DNA of 64,000 bases from Rhizobiales bacterium dw_265 (GTDB taxonomy: Bacteria > Pseudomonadota > Alphaproteobacteria > Micropepsales > Micropepsaceae): NCBI GenBank assembly GCA_018449595.1, contig JAAVUU010000004.1:248001-312000 (forward strand), read 5' to 3'. Of the stretch, positions 42,406 through 54,405 are shown piece after piece; the first letter of the stretch is position 1; each line of letters starts with the position of its first letter. The position numbers and the translations under genes are program-made. The notes below the pieces were generated by a model that did not search any database, was not told the origin of the DNA, and saw nothing but the letters and a program-made list of their open reading frames with translations.

Positions 42406-45071
42406 AGCTTCTTCTTCAGGTCGTAAAGAATCTCCAGCGCCTCCTTGGGCGACAGGGCGTCGGGCTCGATGGTCTTGAGTGCATCTTCAACCGCGCTGCC
42501 CTTGGCGGCGGGCGCGCTGGCGCCAAAAAGAGGCAGGTCATCGATGCGGGCCAGCGGCTTGTGGCCCTCGCGGCCTTCTTCCAGGGCGCGCAGCACTTCC
42601 TCGGCGCGATGCACCACCGCCTCGGGCAGGCCCGCCAGCTTGGCGACATGGATGCCATAGCTGCGGTCGGCGATGCCTGCCACGACTTCGTGCAGGAAGA
42701 CGATGCTGTCGTTCCATTCCCGCACCTTCATGGTGTAGCAGGCCATGGACGTCAGCCGTTCCGCCAGCGCCACCATCTCGTGATAATGGGTGGCGAACAA
42801 GGCGCGGCTCTCGTTGGCTTCGTGCAGATGCTCGGCCGCCGCCCAGGCAATCGCCAACCCGTCATAGGTGGCGGTGCCGCGCCCGATCTCGTCCAGGATC
42901 ACCAGCGAACGCGGCGTCGCTTGATTCAGGATCGCGGCGGTCTCCACCATTTCGACCATGAAGGTCGAACGCCCCGCCGCCAGGTCGTCGCCGGCGCCGA
43001 CGCGGCTGAACAGCCGGTCCACGATGCCGATATGGGCGCTTTCCGCCGGCACGAACGAGCCCATCTGGGCCAGGATGGCGATCAGCGCATTCTGGCGCAG
43101 GAAGGTGGACTTGCCCGCCATGTTGGGGCCGGTGACCAGCCACAAGCGCCCCTTGGCATTGGGAGAAAGATCGCAGTCATTGGGCACGAAAGGCCCGGCA
43201 TTGGCGGCTTGAAGCGCCGCTTCCACCACCGGATGCCGTCCGCGCCGGATGTCGAACGCCAGGCCATTGTCCATCCTGGGCCGCACATGACGCGCCGCGA
43301 CGGCAAGTTCGCCCAGTGATGCCGCCACGTCCAGCACACTCAGCGCATCGGCGATGCCGCCCAGCGCCTCGCCATGTTCCAGCGCCAGCATCGTCATCTC
43401 ATCGAACAGCGCGGCTTCCAGCGCCAGCGCCGACTCGGCGGCCTGGGAGATGCGTGACGCCAGCGTTGCCAGTTCGTCGGTGGAAAAACGCACCGCCCCC
43501 GCCATGGTCTGGCGATGGCGGAAGGTTTCGCGATCCGTCATCAATTTGTCGGCATGCTGCTGGCCGACTTCGATGAAATAGCCCAAGACGCCATTGTGCT
43601 TGATCTTGAGCTGCGTCACGCCGCTGGCGCTGCGATACTTGCCTTCAAGGCCCGCGATGACGCGGCGGGATTCATCGCGCAGGGCGCGCAACTCGTCCAG
43701 CGGCGCATGCGCCCCGTTTTTGATGAAGCCACCGTCACGCGCCAGATAGGGCGGTTCCTCCACCAGCAGGAATTCCAGCCGGTCGGACAGCCGCGACAAG
43801 GCGGCGATATTCTGGGTCATGGCATCAACCGCGCCCAGTGCCTCGCCGCCCAGCGAGTCTTTCCGCAACCCGTCTCGCAACCCGCGCGCCGCCTTCACCC
43901 CGTCGCGCAGGTTGGCGAGATCGCGCGGCCCGCCGCGCGCCACACTCAATCGCCCCAGCGCGCGGGCGATATCGGGCGCGGCGCGCAGGGCCTCGCGCGC
44001 CCTGCGGCGCAGTTCGGAATCCCCGGCAAAGGCTTCGACCGCATCATGGCGCGCGCCGATCTGCTTCACATCGGTCAGGGGCGCGGCCAGCCGCCCCGCC
44101 AGCATGCGCGCGCCGCTGGCGGTGACGGTGCGATCAATCCCCGCCAGCAGCGAACCGCCGCGCTGGCCGCTCAAAGTCTGCGTCAGTTCCAGGTTGCGCC
44201 GCGTGGCGGCATCGATGCCCATGAAATGCGATGGCGATACCTGCACGATACGCTGCAGGGCGACCTTGCGGCCTTTCTGGGTCAGGTCCAGATAGGCGAT
44301 CAGCGCCCCCGCCGCCGACAGTTCGGCGCGGCTGAACGCGCCCAGCCCATCCAGCGACAGCATGTTGTAATGCGCCTTCAAGGCGCGCTCGCCATTGGCG
44401 GAGTCGAAACGCGATGAGGGCAGCGGCGACAAGGCCGCGCCCAACGACTTGAACGGCAGGCTGAACGCTTCGTCCGCCAGCAACCCGTCAGGCACCAGCA
44501 ATTCCTTGGGTGACAACCGCGCCAGTTCGGTGGCGATTTCGCCCTGCCCCACCTGCGCCACCGAAAACTCGCCGGTGGACATATCGGCGCTGGCCAGCGC
44601 GAATTCCGCGCCGCTGCGCCCCAGCGCCGCCAGCAGGTTGGACGACCGCGCTTCCAGCAGCGCGTCTTCGGTGAGCGTGCCCGGCGTCACCAGCCGCACC
44701 ACTTCGCGCCGCACCACCGACTTGGCGCCACGCTTCCTGGCCTCGGCGGGGTCTTCGACCTGTTCGCACACCGCCACCCGGTGGCCCTTGCGGATCAGCT
44801 TTTCCAGATAGGATTCGGCGGCATGCACCGGCACGCCGCACATGGGAATGTCTTCGCCCGCATGCTTGCCGCGTTTGGTCAGGGCGATGTCCAGCGCCTC
44901 CGCCGCCTTTGCTGCATCCGCGAAGAACAATTCGTAGAAATCGCCCATGCGGTAGAACAGCAGATAGTCCGCATGCGCCGCCTTGATGGCGAGATATTGC
45001 GCCATCATGGGGGTCGCATCGCCCACCGACGTCACGTCAGCAATCTGTATACCGATTTCTGTCTCGCTCAT
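42393..45071 (-). CDS. mutS: DNA mismatch repair protein MutS
   Basis: An 892-residue mismatch-recognition ATPase. The mismatch-binding Phe-X-Glu lies in MGDFYELFF near residue 45, then connector, lever and clamp domains, and the ATPase with Walker [11 protein letters not shown] (near 650), [14 protein letters not shown] and the FATHYHE motif. The C-terminus ends abruptly in Leu-Pro-Ser-Pro within a repeat. mutL is not here. It is divergent from maeB across 132 bases. Confidence 0.96.
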   Translation of the reverse strand: MSETEIGIQIADVTSVGDATPMMAQYLAIKAAHADYLLFYRMGDFYELFFADAAKAAEALDIALTKRGKHAGEDIPMCGVPVHAAESYLEKLIRKGHRVAVCEQVEDPAEARKRGAKSVVRREVVRLVTPGTLTEDALLEARSSNLLAALGRSGAEFALASADMSTGEFSVAQVGQGEIATELARLSPKELLVPDGLLADEAFSLPFKSLGAALSPLPSSRFDSANGERALKAHYNMLSLDGLGAFSRAELSAAGALIAYLDLTQKGRKVALQRIVQVSPSHFMGIDAATRRNLELTQTLSGQRGGSLLAGIDRTVTASGARMLAGRLAAPLTDVKQIGARHDAVEAFAGDSELRRRAREALRAAPDIARALGRLSVARGGPRDLANLRDGVKAARGLRDGLRKDSLGGEALGAVDAMTQNIAALSRLSDRLEFLLVEEPPYLARDGGFIKNGAHAPLDELRALRDESRRVIAGLEGKYRSASGVTQLKIKHNGVLGYFIEVGQQHADKLMTDRETFRHRQTMAGAVRFSTDELATLASRISQAAESALALEAALFDEMTMLALEHGEALGGIADALSVLDVAASLGELAVAARHVRPRMDNGLAFDIRRGRHPVVEAALQAANAGPFVPNDCDLSPNAKGRLWLVTGPNMAGKSTFLRQNALIAILAQMGSFVPAESAHIGIVDRLFSRVGAGDDLAAGRSTFMVEMVETAAILNQATPRSLVILDEIGRGTATYDGLAIAWAAAEHLHEANESRALFATHYHEMVALAERLTSMACYTMKVREWNDSIVFLHEVVAGIADRSYGIHVAKLAGLPEAVVHRAEEVLRALEEGREGHKPLARIDDLPLFGASAPAAKGSAVEDALKTIEPDALSPKEALEILYDLKKKLPSP

Positions 45072-45203
45072 GCGAACCAGACTAGCAGAGCCGATGCGCG
45101 GGCTGCGTCACGGAAGCTTGATGCAATCGCCGTAGGGGTGGTTATTCTGTGGAAAATTCTTCCCAGAACCAGAAAACGCCAAAAGGCCACAAGGGGTACC
45201 CAA

Positions 45204-47459
45204 ATGTCCCGCCCGTCCTTCACCGATGACGAAGCCCTTGCCTTCCATGCCGGGGCCAAGCCCGGCAAGCTGGAGATCACGCCCACCAAGCCGATGGCGA
45301 CTCAGCGCGATCTTTCGCTGGCCTATTCGCCCGGCGTCGCGGTGCCGGTGCTGGCGATCGCGGAAAATCCCGAACTTGCCTATGAGTACACCACCAAGGG
45401 CAACATGGTGGCCGTGATCTCCAACGGCACCGCCATCCTGGGCCTGGGCGACCTGGGGGCGCTGGCGTCGAAGCCGGTGATGGAAGGCAAGTGCGTGCTG
45501 TTCAAGCGCTTCGCCGATGTGAATTCCATCGACCTGGAAATCGACACCAGGGATGTCGAGGAATTCATCGCCGCCGTGCGCTACCTGGGCCCCAGCTTCG
45601 GCGGCATCAACCTGGAAGACATCAAGGCGCCCGACTGTTTCATCATCGAGCAGCGGCTGCGCGAGTTGATGGACATTCCGGTGTTCCATGACGACCAGCA
45701 TGGCACCGCCATCATCTGCGCCGCCGGCATCATCAATGCCGCGCATCTCACGGGCCGCAGGCTGGAAGACCTCAAGGTGGTGGTCAATGGCGCGGGCGCG
45801 GCGGGCATCGCCTGCCTGGAACTCATCAAGTCCCTGGGCGTCAAGGCCGAGAATGTCCTGCTGTGCGACACCAAGGGCGTGGTCTATCGCGGCCGCACCG
45901 AAGGCATGAACCAGTGGAAATCGGCGCACGCCACCGATACCACCGCCCGTACCCTGGTGGATGCGGCCAAGGGCGCCGATGTGATCCTGGGCCTGTCCAA
46001 GAAGGGCGCCTTCACGCCGCAGATGGTGGCGAGCATGGGCCCCAGCCCCATCATCTTCGCCATGGCCAACCCATACCCTGAGATCACGCCGGAGGAAGCC
46101 AAGGCGGCGCGGCCCGACGCCATCATCGCCACCGGCCGCAGCGACTATCCCAACCAGGTCAACAATGTCATCGGCTTTCCCTATATCTTTCGCGGCGCGC
46201 TGGATGTGCGCGCCACCGCCATCAATGAGGAAATGAAGCTCGCCGCCGCCCGGGCCATCGCGGCGCTGACGCGCGAGGATGTGCCCGATGAGGTCGCCGC
46301 CGCCTATCGCGGCGCGCGCCCGGTCTATGGCCCGGAATACATCATCCCCTCGCCCTTCGATCCGCGCCTGATCTCCAGAGTCTCGGCGGCGGTGGCGGAA
46401 GCGGCGATGAAGACCGGCGTCGCCAAGAAGCAGATCACCGATCTGGTCGCCTATCAGGACCAGCTGTCGGCGCGGCTGGACCCGTCGGCGGGCCTGTTCC
46501 AGATGGTCACCAACGCGGTGCGCGCCAAGCCCAAGCGGGTGGTGTTCGCGGAGGGCGAGGAGGATTCGGTCATCCGTGCCGCCGCCGCCTTCCAGAATTC
46601 CGGCCTGGGCAAGGCGATCCTGGTTGGCCGTCCCGATATCGTGAAGTCGGGCTTCCGCAAGCTGGGCCTGGCCGAAGACCTGATCGAAATCCGCGTGCCC
46701 CATTCCATCGAGCAGGCCACGCCCTTCATCGACGTGCTGTACCAGCGCATCCAGCGGCGCGGCGGCTTGCACCGCGATGCCGTGCGGCTGGTCACCCGCG
46801 ACCGCAATGTCTATGCCGCGCTGATGGTCAGGACCGGCGAGGCCGACGCCATGGTGACCGGCGTGACCCGCAACTATGCCCGCGCCCTTGCCGATGTGCG
46901 CCTGGTGCTGGACCCTCCGATCGGCCAGCGCCCGATGGGCATGCAGGTGGTGTTCGACAAGGGCCGCCTGGTCCTGATCGCCGACACTTCGGTGACCGAA
47001 ATCCCCACCGCCGAACAACTGGCCGACATCGCCATGCAGGGCGCCGCCGTCGCCAAGCGTTTCGGCCTGGTGCCGCGGGTGGCGCTGCTGGCGTCCTCGA
47101 CCTTCGGCTTTCCGCGCAGCGAACGCAGCGAACGCATCGTCGAGGCGGTGCATGTGCTGGAAGGGCGCGGCGTGGACTTTGAATATGACGGCGAAATGGC
47201 GGTGGATGTGGCACTCGACAAGAACAAGCTGGCGCTTTATCCGTTTGTCCGCCTCACCGACACCGCCAATGTGCTGATTATGCCGGCGATCCATTCCGCC
47301 TCCATCTCCACCAAGCTCTTGCAGCAGATGGGCAATACCAGCGTGATGGGACCGCTGCTGGTGGGGCTGGAGAAATCGGTGCAGATCGCGCCACTGGGCG
47401 CGCGCGCCAGCGAGATCTACAATGCCGCGGTGGTCGCGGCCTATGACATCAACCAGTGA
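45204..47459 (+). CDS. maeB: NADP-dependent malic enzyme with phosphotransacetylase-like domain
   Basis: A 751-residue fusion typical of MaeB: malic enzyme (about 1-420; AYSPGVAVPVLAI, HDDQHGTAII, VVNGAGAAGIACLEL) converting malate to pyruvate and CO2, then a phosphotransacetylase-like domain (about 430-751; RVVFAEGEEDSVIRAAA) believed to be regulatory, not catalytic. ATG 45204 has AAGGGG about 8 bases upstream; the open frame further upstream is not protein. Its stop overlaps the GTG of the M20 gene. Confidence 0.93.
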   Translation: MSRPSFTDDEALAFHAGAKPGKLEITPTKPMATQRDLSLAYSPGVAVPVLAIAENPELAYEYTTKGNMVAVISNGTAILGLGDLGALASKPVMEGKCVLFKRFADVNSIDLEIDTRDVEEFIAAVRYLGPSFGGINLEDIKAPDCFIIEQRLRELMDIPVFHDDQHGTAIICAAGIINAAHLTGRRLEDLKVVVNGAGAAGIACLELIKSLGVKAENVLLCDTKGVVYRGRTEGMNQWKSAHATDTTARTLVDAAKGADVILGLSKKGAFTPQMVASMGPSPIIFAMANPYPEITPEEAKAARPDAIIATGRSDYPNQVNNVIGFPYIFRGALDVRATAINEEMKLAAARAIAALTREDVPDEVAAAYRGARPVYGPEYIIPSPFDPRLISRVSAAVAEAAMKTGVAKKQITDLVAYQDQLSARLDPSAGLFQMVTNAVRAKPKRVVFAEGEEDSVIRAAAAFQNSGLGKAILVGRPDIVKSGFRKLGLAEDLIEIRVPHSIEQATPFIDVLYQRIQRRGGLHRDAVRLVTRDRNVYAALMVRTGEADAMVTGVTRNYARALADVRLVLDPPIGQRPMGMQVVFDKGRLVLIADTSVTEIPTAEQLADIAMQGAAVAKRFGLVPRVALLASSTFGFPRSERSERIVEAVHVLEGRGVDFEYDGEMAVDVALDKNKLALYPFVRLTDTANVLIMPAIHSASISTKLLQQMGNTSVMGPLLVGLEKSVQIAPLGARASEIYNAAVVAAYDINQ

Positions 47460-48883
47460 CGGTCCTCTTGGATTTTGAAAAAGCCACGGCCTTCCTGGAC
47501 GGCATCTGGGATGCACAGATCGTTCCGCGCCTGACCGATTACATTCGCATTCCCAACAAGAGCCAGGCCTTCGATCCCGACTGGGAAGCGCATGGCTTCA
47601 TGGAACAGGCGGTGACCCTGCTGGCGGACTGGGCGCGCGGCAAGCTGGGCGCCTTTCCCGGCGCGACATTGGAAGTGGTGCGCCTTCCGGGCCGCACGCC
47701 GCTGATCTTCATTGAGATACCCGGCGACGCCGCCGGAACCGTGCTGATGTACGGCCATCTCGACAAGCAGCCCGAGATGCTGGGCTGGAGCGAGGGCCTG
47801 GGGCCATGGCGGCCGGTCATGAAAGACGGCAAGCTGTATGGCCGGGGCGGCGCCGATGACGGCTATGCCCTGTTCGCGTCCCTGGCGGCACTGCTGGCGC
47901 TGAAAGAGCAGGGCGCATCGCATGGCCGCGCCGTCATCCTGATCGAGGCGGGCGAAGAATCCGGCTCCCCCGACCTGCCTTTCTATATCGACCATCTGGC
48001 GGCCCGTATCGGCGAGCCCGATCTTGTTGTCTGCCTGGATTCCGGTTGCGGCAATTACGACCAGTTGTGGCTGACCACCTCGCTGCGCGGCATGGTGCTG
48101 GGCACCCTGACGGTCAGGGTCTTGACCGAGGGCGTGCATTCCGGCGCCGCCAGCGGCATCGTGCCCTCGTCCTTCCGCATCCTGCGGCAATTGCTGTCGC
48201 GCATCGAAGACCCCGAGACGGGAGCGATGCTGCTGCCGGAACTGAAAGTCGAAATTCCCGCCGACCGCCAGACCCAGGCAAAACAGGCGGCGCAAATCCT
48301 GGGCGATGAAGTGTGGTCGGAACTGCCCTTTGCCGGCACGACCGAACCGATGGGCACCGATAATGCCGATCTGATCCTGCAAAAGACCTGGCAGCCGCAG
48401 CTTTCCATCACCGCCATGGACGGCTATCCGCTGCCGGAAAATGGCGGCAATGTGCTGTTGCCCTATTCCACCGCCAAGCTCAGCCTGCGCGTGCCGCCCA
48501 GCTGCGACGCCGATGCGGCGCGGGCGGCGGTAAAGGCGGCGCTGGAACGCGATCCGCCCTATCGGGCCGAAGTGCGTTTCGACGCGCCGCGCGGCGAGAA
48601 TGGCTGGAACGCACCGACCCTCTCGCCCTGGCTGGAAGCCTCGCTGAACAGCGCCAGCAACGCCGCCTTCGGCAAGCCGGTCGCCTTCCAGGGCGAAGGC
48701 GGCTCCATCCCCTTCATGGCCATGCTGGGGCGCAAATTCCCCAGGACCCAGTTTGTCGTCACCGGCGTCTTGGGGCCGCATTCCAATGCCCATGGCCCCA
48801 ACGAATTCCTCCACATCGGCTTTGCCAGGAAACTGTCGGCCTGCATCGCCCAGGTACTGGCCGATCACGCCGCCCAGGCATGA
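47456..48883 (+). CDS. M20-family dipeptidase/metallopeptidase
   Basis: A 475-residue zinc peptidase of the M20 (ArgE/DapE/CPG2-like) group. Metal residues appear in order: GHLDKQP, GRGGADDGYA, EAGEESGSPDLP, and CLDSGCG, and HGPNEFLH near the end; the dimerisation domain lies between. Starts at GTG within the maeB stop (GTGA), so it is translated by coupling. Probably cleaves dipeptides or similar, substrate not predictable. Confidence 0.88.
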   Translation: MTVLLDFEKATAFLDGIWDAQIVPRLTDYIRIPNKSQAFDPDWEAHGFMEQAVTLLADWARGKLGAFPGATLEVVRLPGRTPLIFIEIPGDAAGTVLMYGHLDKQPEMLGWSEGLGPWRPVMKDGKLYGRGGADDGYALFASLAALLALKEQGASHGRAVILIEAGEESGSPDLPFYIDHLAARIGEPDLVVCLDSGCGNYDQLWLTTSLRGMVLGTLTVRVLTEGVHSGAASGIVPSSFRILRQLLSRIEDPETGAMLLPELKVEIPADRQTQAKQAAQILGDEVWSELPFAGTTEPMGTDNADLILQKTWQPQLSITAMDGYPLPENGGNVLLPYSTAKLSLRVPPSCDADAARAAVKAALERDPPYRAEVRFDAPRGENGWNAPTLSPWLEASLNSASNAAFGKPVAFQGEGGSIPFMAMLGRKFPRTQFVVTGVLGPHSNAHGPNEFLHIGFARKLSACIAQVLADHAAQA

Positions 48884-49368
48884 GCGGTGGAGATCGCGCC
48901 GAGCGCCGGCCTTTATATTTCTTCCTGATCGCCACCCTGGGCGTCGGCGCGGCCGCCAGCGTCTTCACCCAGCCCGCCATTCCCACCTGGTATGGGGGCC
49001 TCGCCCATCCCGCCTTCACCCCGCCCAACTGGCTGTTCGCGCCGGTCTGGACCACGCTCTATATCCTGATGGCCTTCGCCGGCTGGCGGGTGTGGCGCAA
49101 GGCCAGCTTGCGTTCGGTCGAGATGGCCGCCTTCGTCCTGCAACTGGCGCTGAACCTTGCCTGGAGCACGATCTTCTTCGGCCTGCATCGCATCGGAGCC
49201 GCCTTCATCGAGATCGTGGTCCTGGACATCGCGATCCTTGCCACCTTGCTGCTGTTTGCCCGCCGTGACGCCATTGCCGGCCTGCTGATGCTGCCCTGTC
49301 TGGCCTGGACGGTGTTCGCCAGCGTACTGACCTGGGCCTTCTGGACCCTGAATCCGGTTCCCGGTTAA
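48880..49368 (+). CDS. tspO: TspO/MBR-family tryptophan-rich sensory protein
   Basis: A 162-residue, five-helix inner-membrane protein. LAHPAFTPPNWLFAPVWTTLYILM is the conserved second segment, and LNLAWSTIFFGLHR and AWTVFASVLTWAFWTLN complete the tryptophan-rich pattern that binds porphyrins and cholesterol-like ligands. Bacterial TspO often senses or transports tetrapyrroles. Its ATG overlaps the M20 stop (ATGA), so the maeB-M20-tspO run is coupled. Confidence 0.92.
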   Translation: MSGGDRAERRPLYFFLIATLGVGAAASVFTQPAIPTWYGGLAHPAFTPPNWLFAPVWTTLYILMAFAGWRVWRKASLRSVEMAAFVLQLALNLAWSTIFFGLHRIGAAFIEIVVLDIAILATLLLFARRDAIAGLLMLPCLAWTVFASVLTWAFWTLNPVPG

Positions 49369-49417
49369 CGCTAAACCTCAAAATTTCCGCGCCAAGTCTT
49401 TCGCCTGTTTCCGGGGG

Positions 49418-50152
49418 ATGCTTGGTAAAGGCATGAAAGCGCCTTTCGTCCTTGCCGTGCTGGCCATGAGCCTGGGCCTTTGCGCCTGCGCCACGCCCAG
49501 CCCGGAATCCGCGGCCCAGAACGATCCCTGGGAAGCGACCAACCGCGACGTCTTCGCCTTCGATGTCTGGGTCGAGCATCATGTCGCCGCCCCGGTGGAC
49601 GACGGCTATCGCGCCGTGGTGCCGCAGCCGGCGCGCGAGGGCGTACACAATATCGTCACCAACCTGCATGCCCCCATCGTGCTGGCCAACGACATCCTGC
49701 AGGGCCATGTCAAAAAGGCCGCCAACACGCTGGGACGGGTGGTGCTCAACTCCACCCTCGGCCTGGGCGGGCTGATCGATGTCGCCGGCAAGCTGGGCAT
49801 TCCCGCCCATGACAATGATTTCGGCATCACCCTGGGCAGGAACGGCGTGCAGGAAGGCTCCTATCTGGTGCTGCCGCTCCTTGGCCCCCTGCCGCCGCGC
49901 GACCTGTTGGGCGGCGTCGTGGACGGCGCTTTCGATCCCTTCGTCTATGCCCGCTTCCCCGGCCGCAGCACCCTGTTCCTGGCGCGGCGCGGCACGGTCA
50001 TCCTGGACACGGTGGATCGCCGCCGCGACCAGTTCGACACCATCGAGCGCACCTCGCTGGATTTCTACGCCACCACCCGCAACCTCTACCGCCAGAGCCG
50101 CAATGCCCAGATCCAGGGCGATGCGGCCTTGCTGCAATTGCCAGAACTTTAA
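49418..50152 (+). CDS. mlaA: MlaA (VacJ) family lipoprotein
   Basis: A 244-residue lipoprotein of the Mla outer-membrane lipid-asymmetry system. Signal and lipobox (LGLCAC) end near residue 24; the family core follows (DPWEATNRDVFAFD, NLHAPIVLANDILQGH, NTLGRVVLNSTLGLGGL, HDNDFGITLGRNG, LPLLGPLPPRDLLG). It would extract phospholipids from the outer leaflet. Starts possible at ATG 49418 or 49433. mlaB-F genes are not in the window, so they lie elsewhere. Confidence 0.9.
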   Translation: MLGKGMKAPFVLAVLAMSLGLCACATPSPESAAQNDPWEATNRDVFAFDVWVEHHVAAPVDDGYRAVVPQPAREGVHNIVTNLHAPIVLANDILQGHVKKAANTLGRVVLNSTLGLGGLIDVAGKLGIPAHDNDFGITLGRNGVQEGSYLVLPLLGPLPPRDLLGGVVDGAFDPFVYARFPGRSTLFLARRGTVILDTVDRRRDQFDTIERTSLDFYATTRNLYRQSRNAQIQGDAALLQLPEL

Positions 50153-50196
50153 GGAGGGCTTTAAGGGCTGACGAGAAGTCAGAATCCCATCAAAGG

Positions 50197-50225
50197 CTTG
50201 GCAAGAACCGCCCCCCTCCCTATAT
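50197..50225 (+). promoter_or_regulatory. RpoH (sigma-32) promoter of dnaK
   Basis: CTTG at 50197-50200, then exactly 18 bases, then CCTATAT at 50219-50225. This fits the alphaproteobacterial heat-shock consensus (CTTG, 17-18 bases, CYTATNT). It lies about 118 bases before the dnaK ATG, the expected place for heat-shock control. Confidence 0.75.
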
Positions 50226-50342
50226 ACCCCTTTGTATCGGCAGGGGTTTGCCCCGCTGCCGGTTTTGTCAAATATTTCAATGGGATGGACCGGAGGACGC
50301 CTTAGGGGTCAGGACTCCATGCCCGTTTGAGAGGAACTTAGA

Positions 50343-52262
<1,920 letters not shown>

Positions 52263-52274
52263 TGCATAGGCCCG

Positions 52275-52311
52275 CCTCCCCCTCTGCGCGCAAGCGCATG
52301 AGAGGGGGAGG
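52275..52311. repeat. Inverted repeat between dnaK and dnaJ
   Basis: Arms CCTCCCCCTCT (52275-52285) and AGAGGGGGAGG (52301-52311) enclose a second small palindrome (GCGC-caa-GCGC). The hairpin could lower read-through from dnaK into dnaJ or protect the dnaK message. Confidence 0.75.
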
Positions 52312-52367
52312 TGGCCGTAGCACCGCCAGGTGCGAAGGCCGGAGGGGGTCGGAGTAAAGTCGGGGCC

Positions 52368-53528
52368 ATGAGCAGTACAAAGCGTTGTTATTACGAAACC
52401 CTGGAAGTCGAGCGCAGCGCGACCGGCGACATCCTGAAATCCGCCTATCGCAAGATGGCGATGCGGTTTCACCCCGACAAGAATCCCGGCGACCACACCG
52501 CCGAAATCAAGTTCAAGGAAATCAACGAAGCCTATGACGTCCTGAAGGACGATCAGAAGCGCGCCGCCTATGACCGTTTCGGCCATGCCGCCTTCGAGAA
52601 CGGCATGGGTGCCGCTGCCGGCGCGCGTACGGGCGCGCAAAGCCCGTTCGGCGATTTCGCCGGCGGCTTCGGCGACGTATTCGAGGATATTTTCGGCCAG
52701 ATGATGGGCGGCATGGGCGCGCGCGCCAAGCGCAGCAACCGCGGCCAGGACCTGCGCTACAATCTGGACATCACGCTGGAGGAGGCTTTCAACGGCCGCG
52801 CCGCCGAGATCCATGTCCCGACCGCCGTGGCCTGTGAGACCTGCAGCGGTTCGGGCGCCGAGCCCGGTCATTCCGCCGAGATGTGCCCCACCTGCGCCGG
52901 CCACGGCAAGGTCCGCGCCACCCAGGGCTTCTTCACCATCGAGCGCACCTGCTCGTCCTGCCGCGGTTCGGGCAAGATCATCCGCCATCCCTGCAAGACC
53001 TGCAAAGGCGCGGGCCTTGTCCAGAAAGAGCGCACCCTCAATGTGGACGTGCCGCCGGGTGTCGAGGAAGGCACGCGTATTCGCCTCAGTGGCGAGGGCG
53101 CTGCCGGGGTCAATGGCGGCCCGCCCGGCGATCTCTATATTTTCCTGTCGGTGGCCGAGCATCCCATCTTCCAGCGCGACGGCCACGATCTGCACTGCCG
53201 CGCCCCGGTGTCCTTCGTGATGGCGTCGCTGGGCGGCAGCATCGAGGTGCCGACCCTGGACGGCGGCCGCGCCACCGTGAAGATTCCCGAAGGCACCCAG
53301 CCGGGGCGGCAGTTCCGCCTCAAGGCCAAGGGCATGCCGGTGTTGCGCAGCGCCCAGCGCGGCGACCTGTATGTCGAGCTGGCGGTCGAAACTCCGGTCA
53401 AGCTGACGCGGCGGCAAAAGGAATTGCTGCGCGAGTTCGAGGCCGAAAGCCAGACCGGCACCCATCCCGAGGCCGAAGGCTTCCTGGCGCGGCTGAAAGA
53501 ATTTTGGAACGGCTGCGACAAGCCCTAG
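52368..53528 (+). CDS. dnaJ: DnaJ chaperone (Hsp40 co-chaperone of DnaK)
   Basis: A 386-residue class I DnaJ started at ATG 52368 (AGTAAAGTCGGGG upstream). The J-domain has HPD at 35-37, then a Gly/Phe-rich linker ([17 protein letters not shown]), the zinc region with four Cys-X2-Cys-X-Gly-X-Gly units ([32 protein letters not shown]) and the C-terminal client domain. Normal length. Works with DnaK and GrpE. Confidence 0.96.
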   Translation: MSSTKRCYYETLEVERSATGDILKSAYRKMAMRFHPDKNPGDHTAEIKFKEINEAYDVLKDDQKRAAYDRFGHAAFENGMGAAAGARTGAQSPFGDFAGGFGDVFEDIFGQMMGGMGARAKRSNRGQDLRYNLDITLEEAFNGRAAEIHVPTAVACETCSGSGAEPGHSAEMCPTCAGHGKVRATQGFFTIERTCSSCRGSGKIIRHPCKTCKGAGLVQKERTLNVDVPPGVEEGTRIRLSGEGAAGVNGGPPGDLYIFLSVAEHPIFQRDGHDLHCRAPVSFVMASLGGSIEVPTLDGGRATVKIPEGTQPGRQFRLKAKGMPVLRSAQRGDLYVELAVETPVKLTRRQKELLREFEAESQTGTHPEAEGFLARLKEFWNGCDKP

Positions 53529-53560
53529 AGTCGCGGCAATCACCAAGGCAGGGCTTATCC

Positions 53561-54139
53561 GTGACAGCGTCCATCAAGCCTGCCTCTTTCGCCGACAACC
53601 TGCGCTTTCTGCGCGCCCTGATCGCGCGGCCCAAGAAGATCGGCGCCATTGCGCCGTCCAGTCCGGCCCTGGCCCAGGCCATCGCCGCCCAGATCGACCC
53701 CCTGGCGGGCCCGGTGCTGGAGGTCGGCCCCGGCACCGGCATCATCACCGAGGCGATCCTGGCGCGGGGCGTGCCGCCCGCCCGCCTGACCCTGATCGAA
53801 TATGACGAGGACTTCGCCCGCCACAATGCGGCGCGCTTCGCGGGCGTGCATGTGATCCAGGGCGACGCCGCGCAACTGGAAAAGACCCTGGCCGGACGCG
53901 AAACCGGCCTGTTCGGGGCCATTGTGTCGGGCATTCCGCTGCTGAATTTCCCGCCGCCCTGGCGTCAGGGCTATATGGAAGGTCTGGCGGCGCGGCTGGC
54001 CCCGGGCGCGCCGCTGATCCAGTTCTCCTATGGCACCCATGCCCCGGTGGTGCCGCCGCCCGGCCACAGCGTCGTCCGCGCCGCCATGGTGTGGAGCAAC
54101 ATCCCGCCCGCGCGGGTCTGGGTTTACCGCAAAATCTAG
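53561..54139 (+). CDS. PmtA-like phospholipid N-methyltransferase (class I SAM)
   Basis: A 192-residue methyltransferase starting at GTG 53561 downstream of an AAGGCAGGG site. It begins FLRALIARPKKIGAIAPSSPALAQAIA, the N-terminal amphipathic/lead segment of the Rhizobium/Rhodobacter-type PmtA, followed by SAM motif I VLEVGPGTGIITEAIL and the downstream IEYDEDFARH. PmtA methylates phosphatidylethanolamine toward phosphatidylcholine. It is also distantly like rRNA dimethylases, but the opening segment favours PmtA. It follows dnaJ by 32 bases and would use the product of psd/pssA elsewhere in this window. Confidence 0.78.
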   Translation: MTASIKPASFADNLRFLRALIARPKKIGAIAPSSPALAQAIAAQIDPLAGPVLEVGPGTGIITEAILARGVPPARLTLIEYDEDFARHNAARFAGVHVIQGDAAQLEKTLAGRETGLFGAIVSGIPLLNFPPPWRQGYMEGLAARLAPGAPLIQFSYGTHAPVVPPPGHSVVRAAMVWSNIPPARVWVYRKI

Positions 54140-54142
54140 CTT

Positions 54143-54197
54143 TTATGCTGCACCCAATGCTGCAGCATAAAGTGCAGCATAACGCTTTATGCTGCAC
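54143..54197. repeat. Cluster of TTATGCTGCAC repeats
   Basis: TTATGCTGCAC occurs at 54143-54153 and 54187-54197 and inverted at 54172-54182. A perfect palindrome ATGCTGCAGCAT sits between them at 54157-54168. The cluster begins 4 bases after the pmtA-like stop. It can fold into several hairpins and is unlike the other repeats in the window. Confidence 0.8.
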
Positions 54198-54275
54198 CCT
54201 TTGCTGCGCGGTAAGTATATGAAACCCCTATGTCATGACCGCCCTTGAGGCGGCCATCCATGGCGTGGCGGGTTG

Positions 54276-54301
54276 ATGGCCGGGTCAAGCCCGGCCATGA
54301 C
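54276..54301. repeat. 26-bp palindrome, family A short copy
   Basis: Identical to the 40068-40093 copy. It lies in the 266-base gap between the methyltransferase gene and moeB, just after the TTATGCTGCAC cluster. Confidence 0.85.
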
Positions 54302-54405
54302 ATCCGTAGAGAAGTCACTCGACCGCTTCCGCCAGTTCCAGCCCGCTTGCCGGGCGCATTGCCAATCGCATTGTCAGCCCCATCTCAGGTGCCGTAAGGA
54401 AGCCC

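Noticed and set aside
53561..54139. rRNA dimethyladenosine transferase KsgA
   Set aside because: Too short and the opening segment is PmtA-like rather than KsgA-like.
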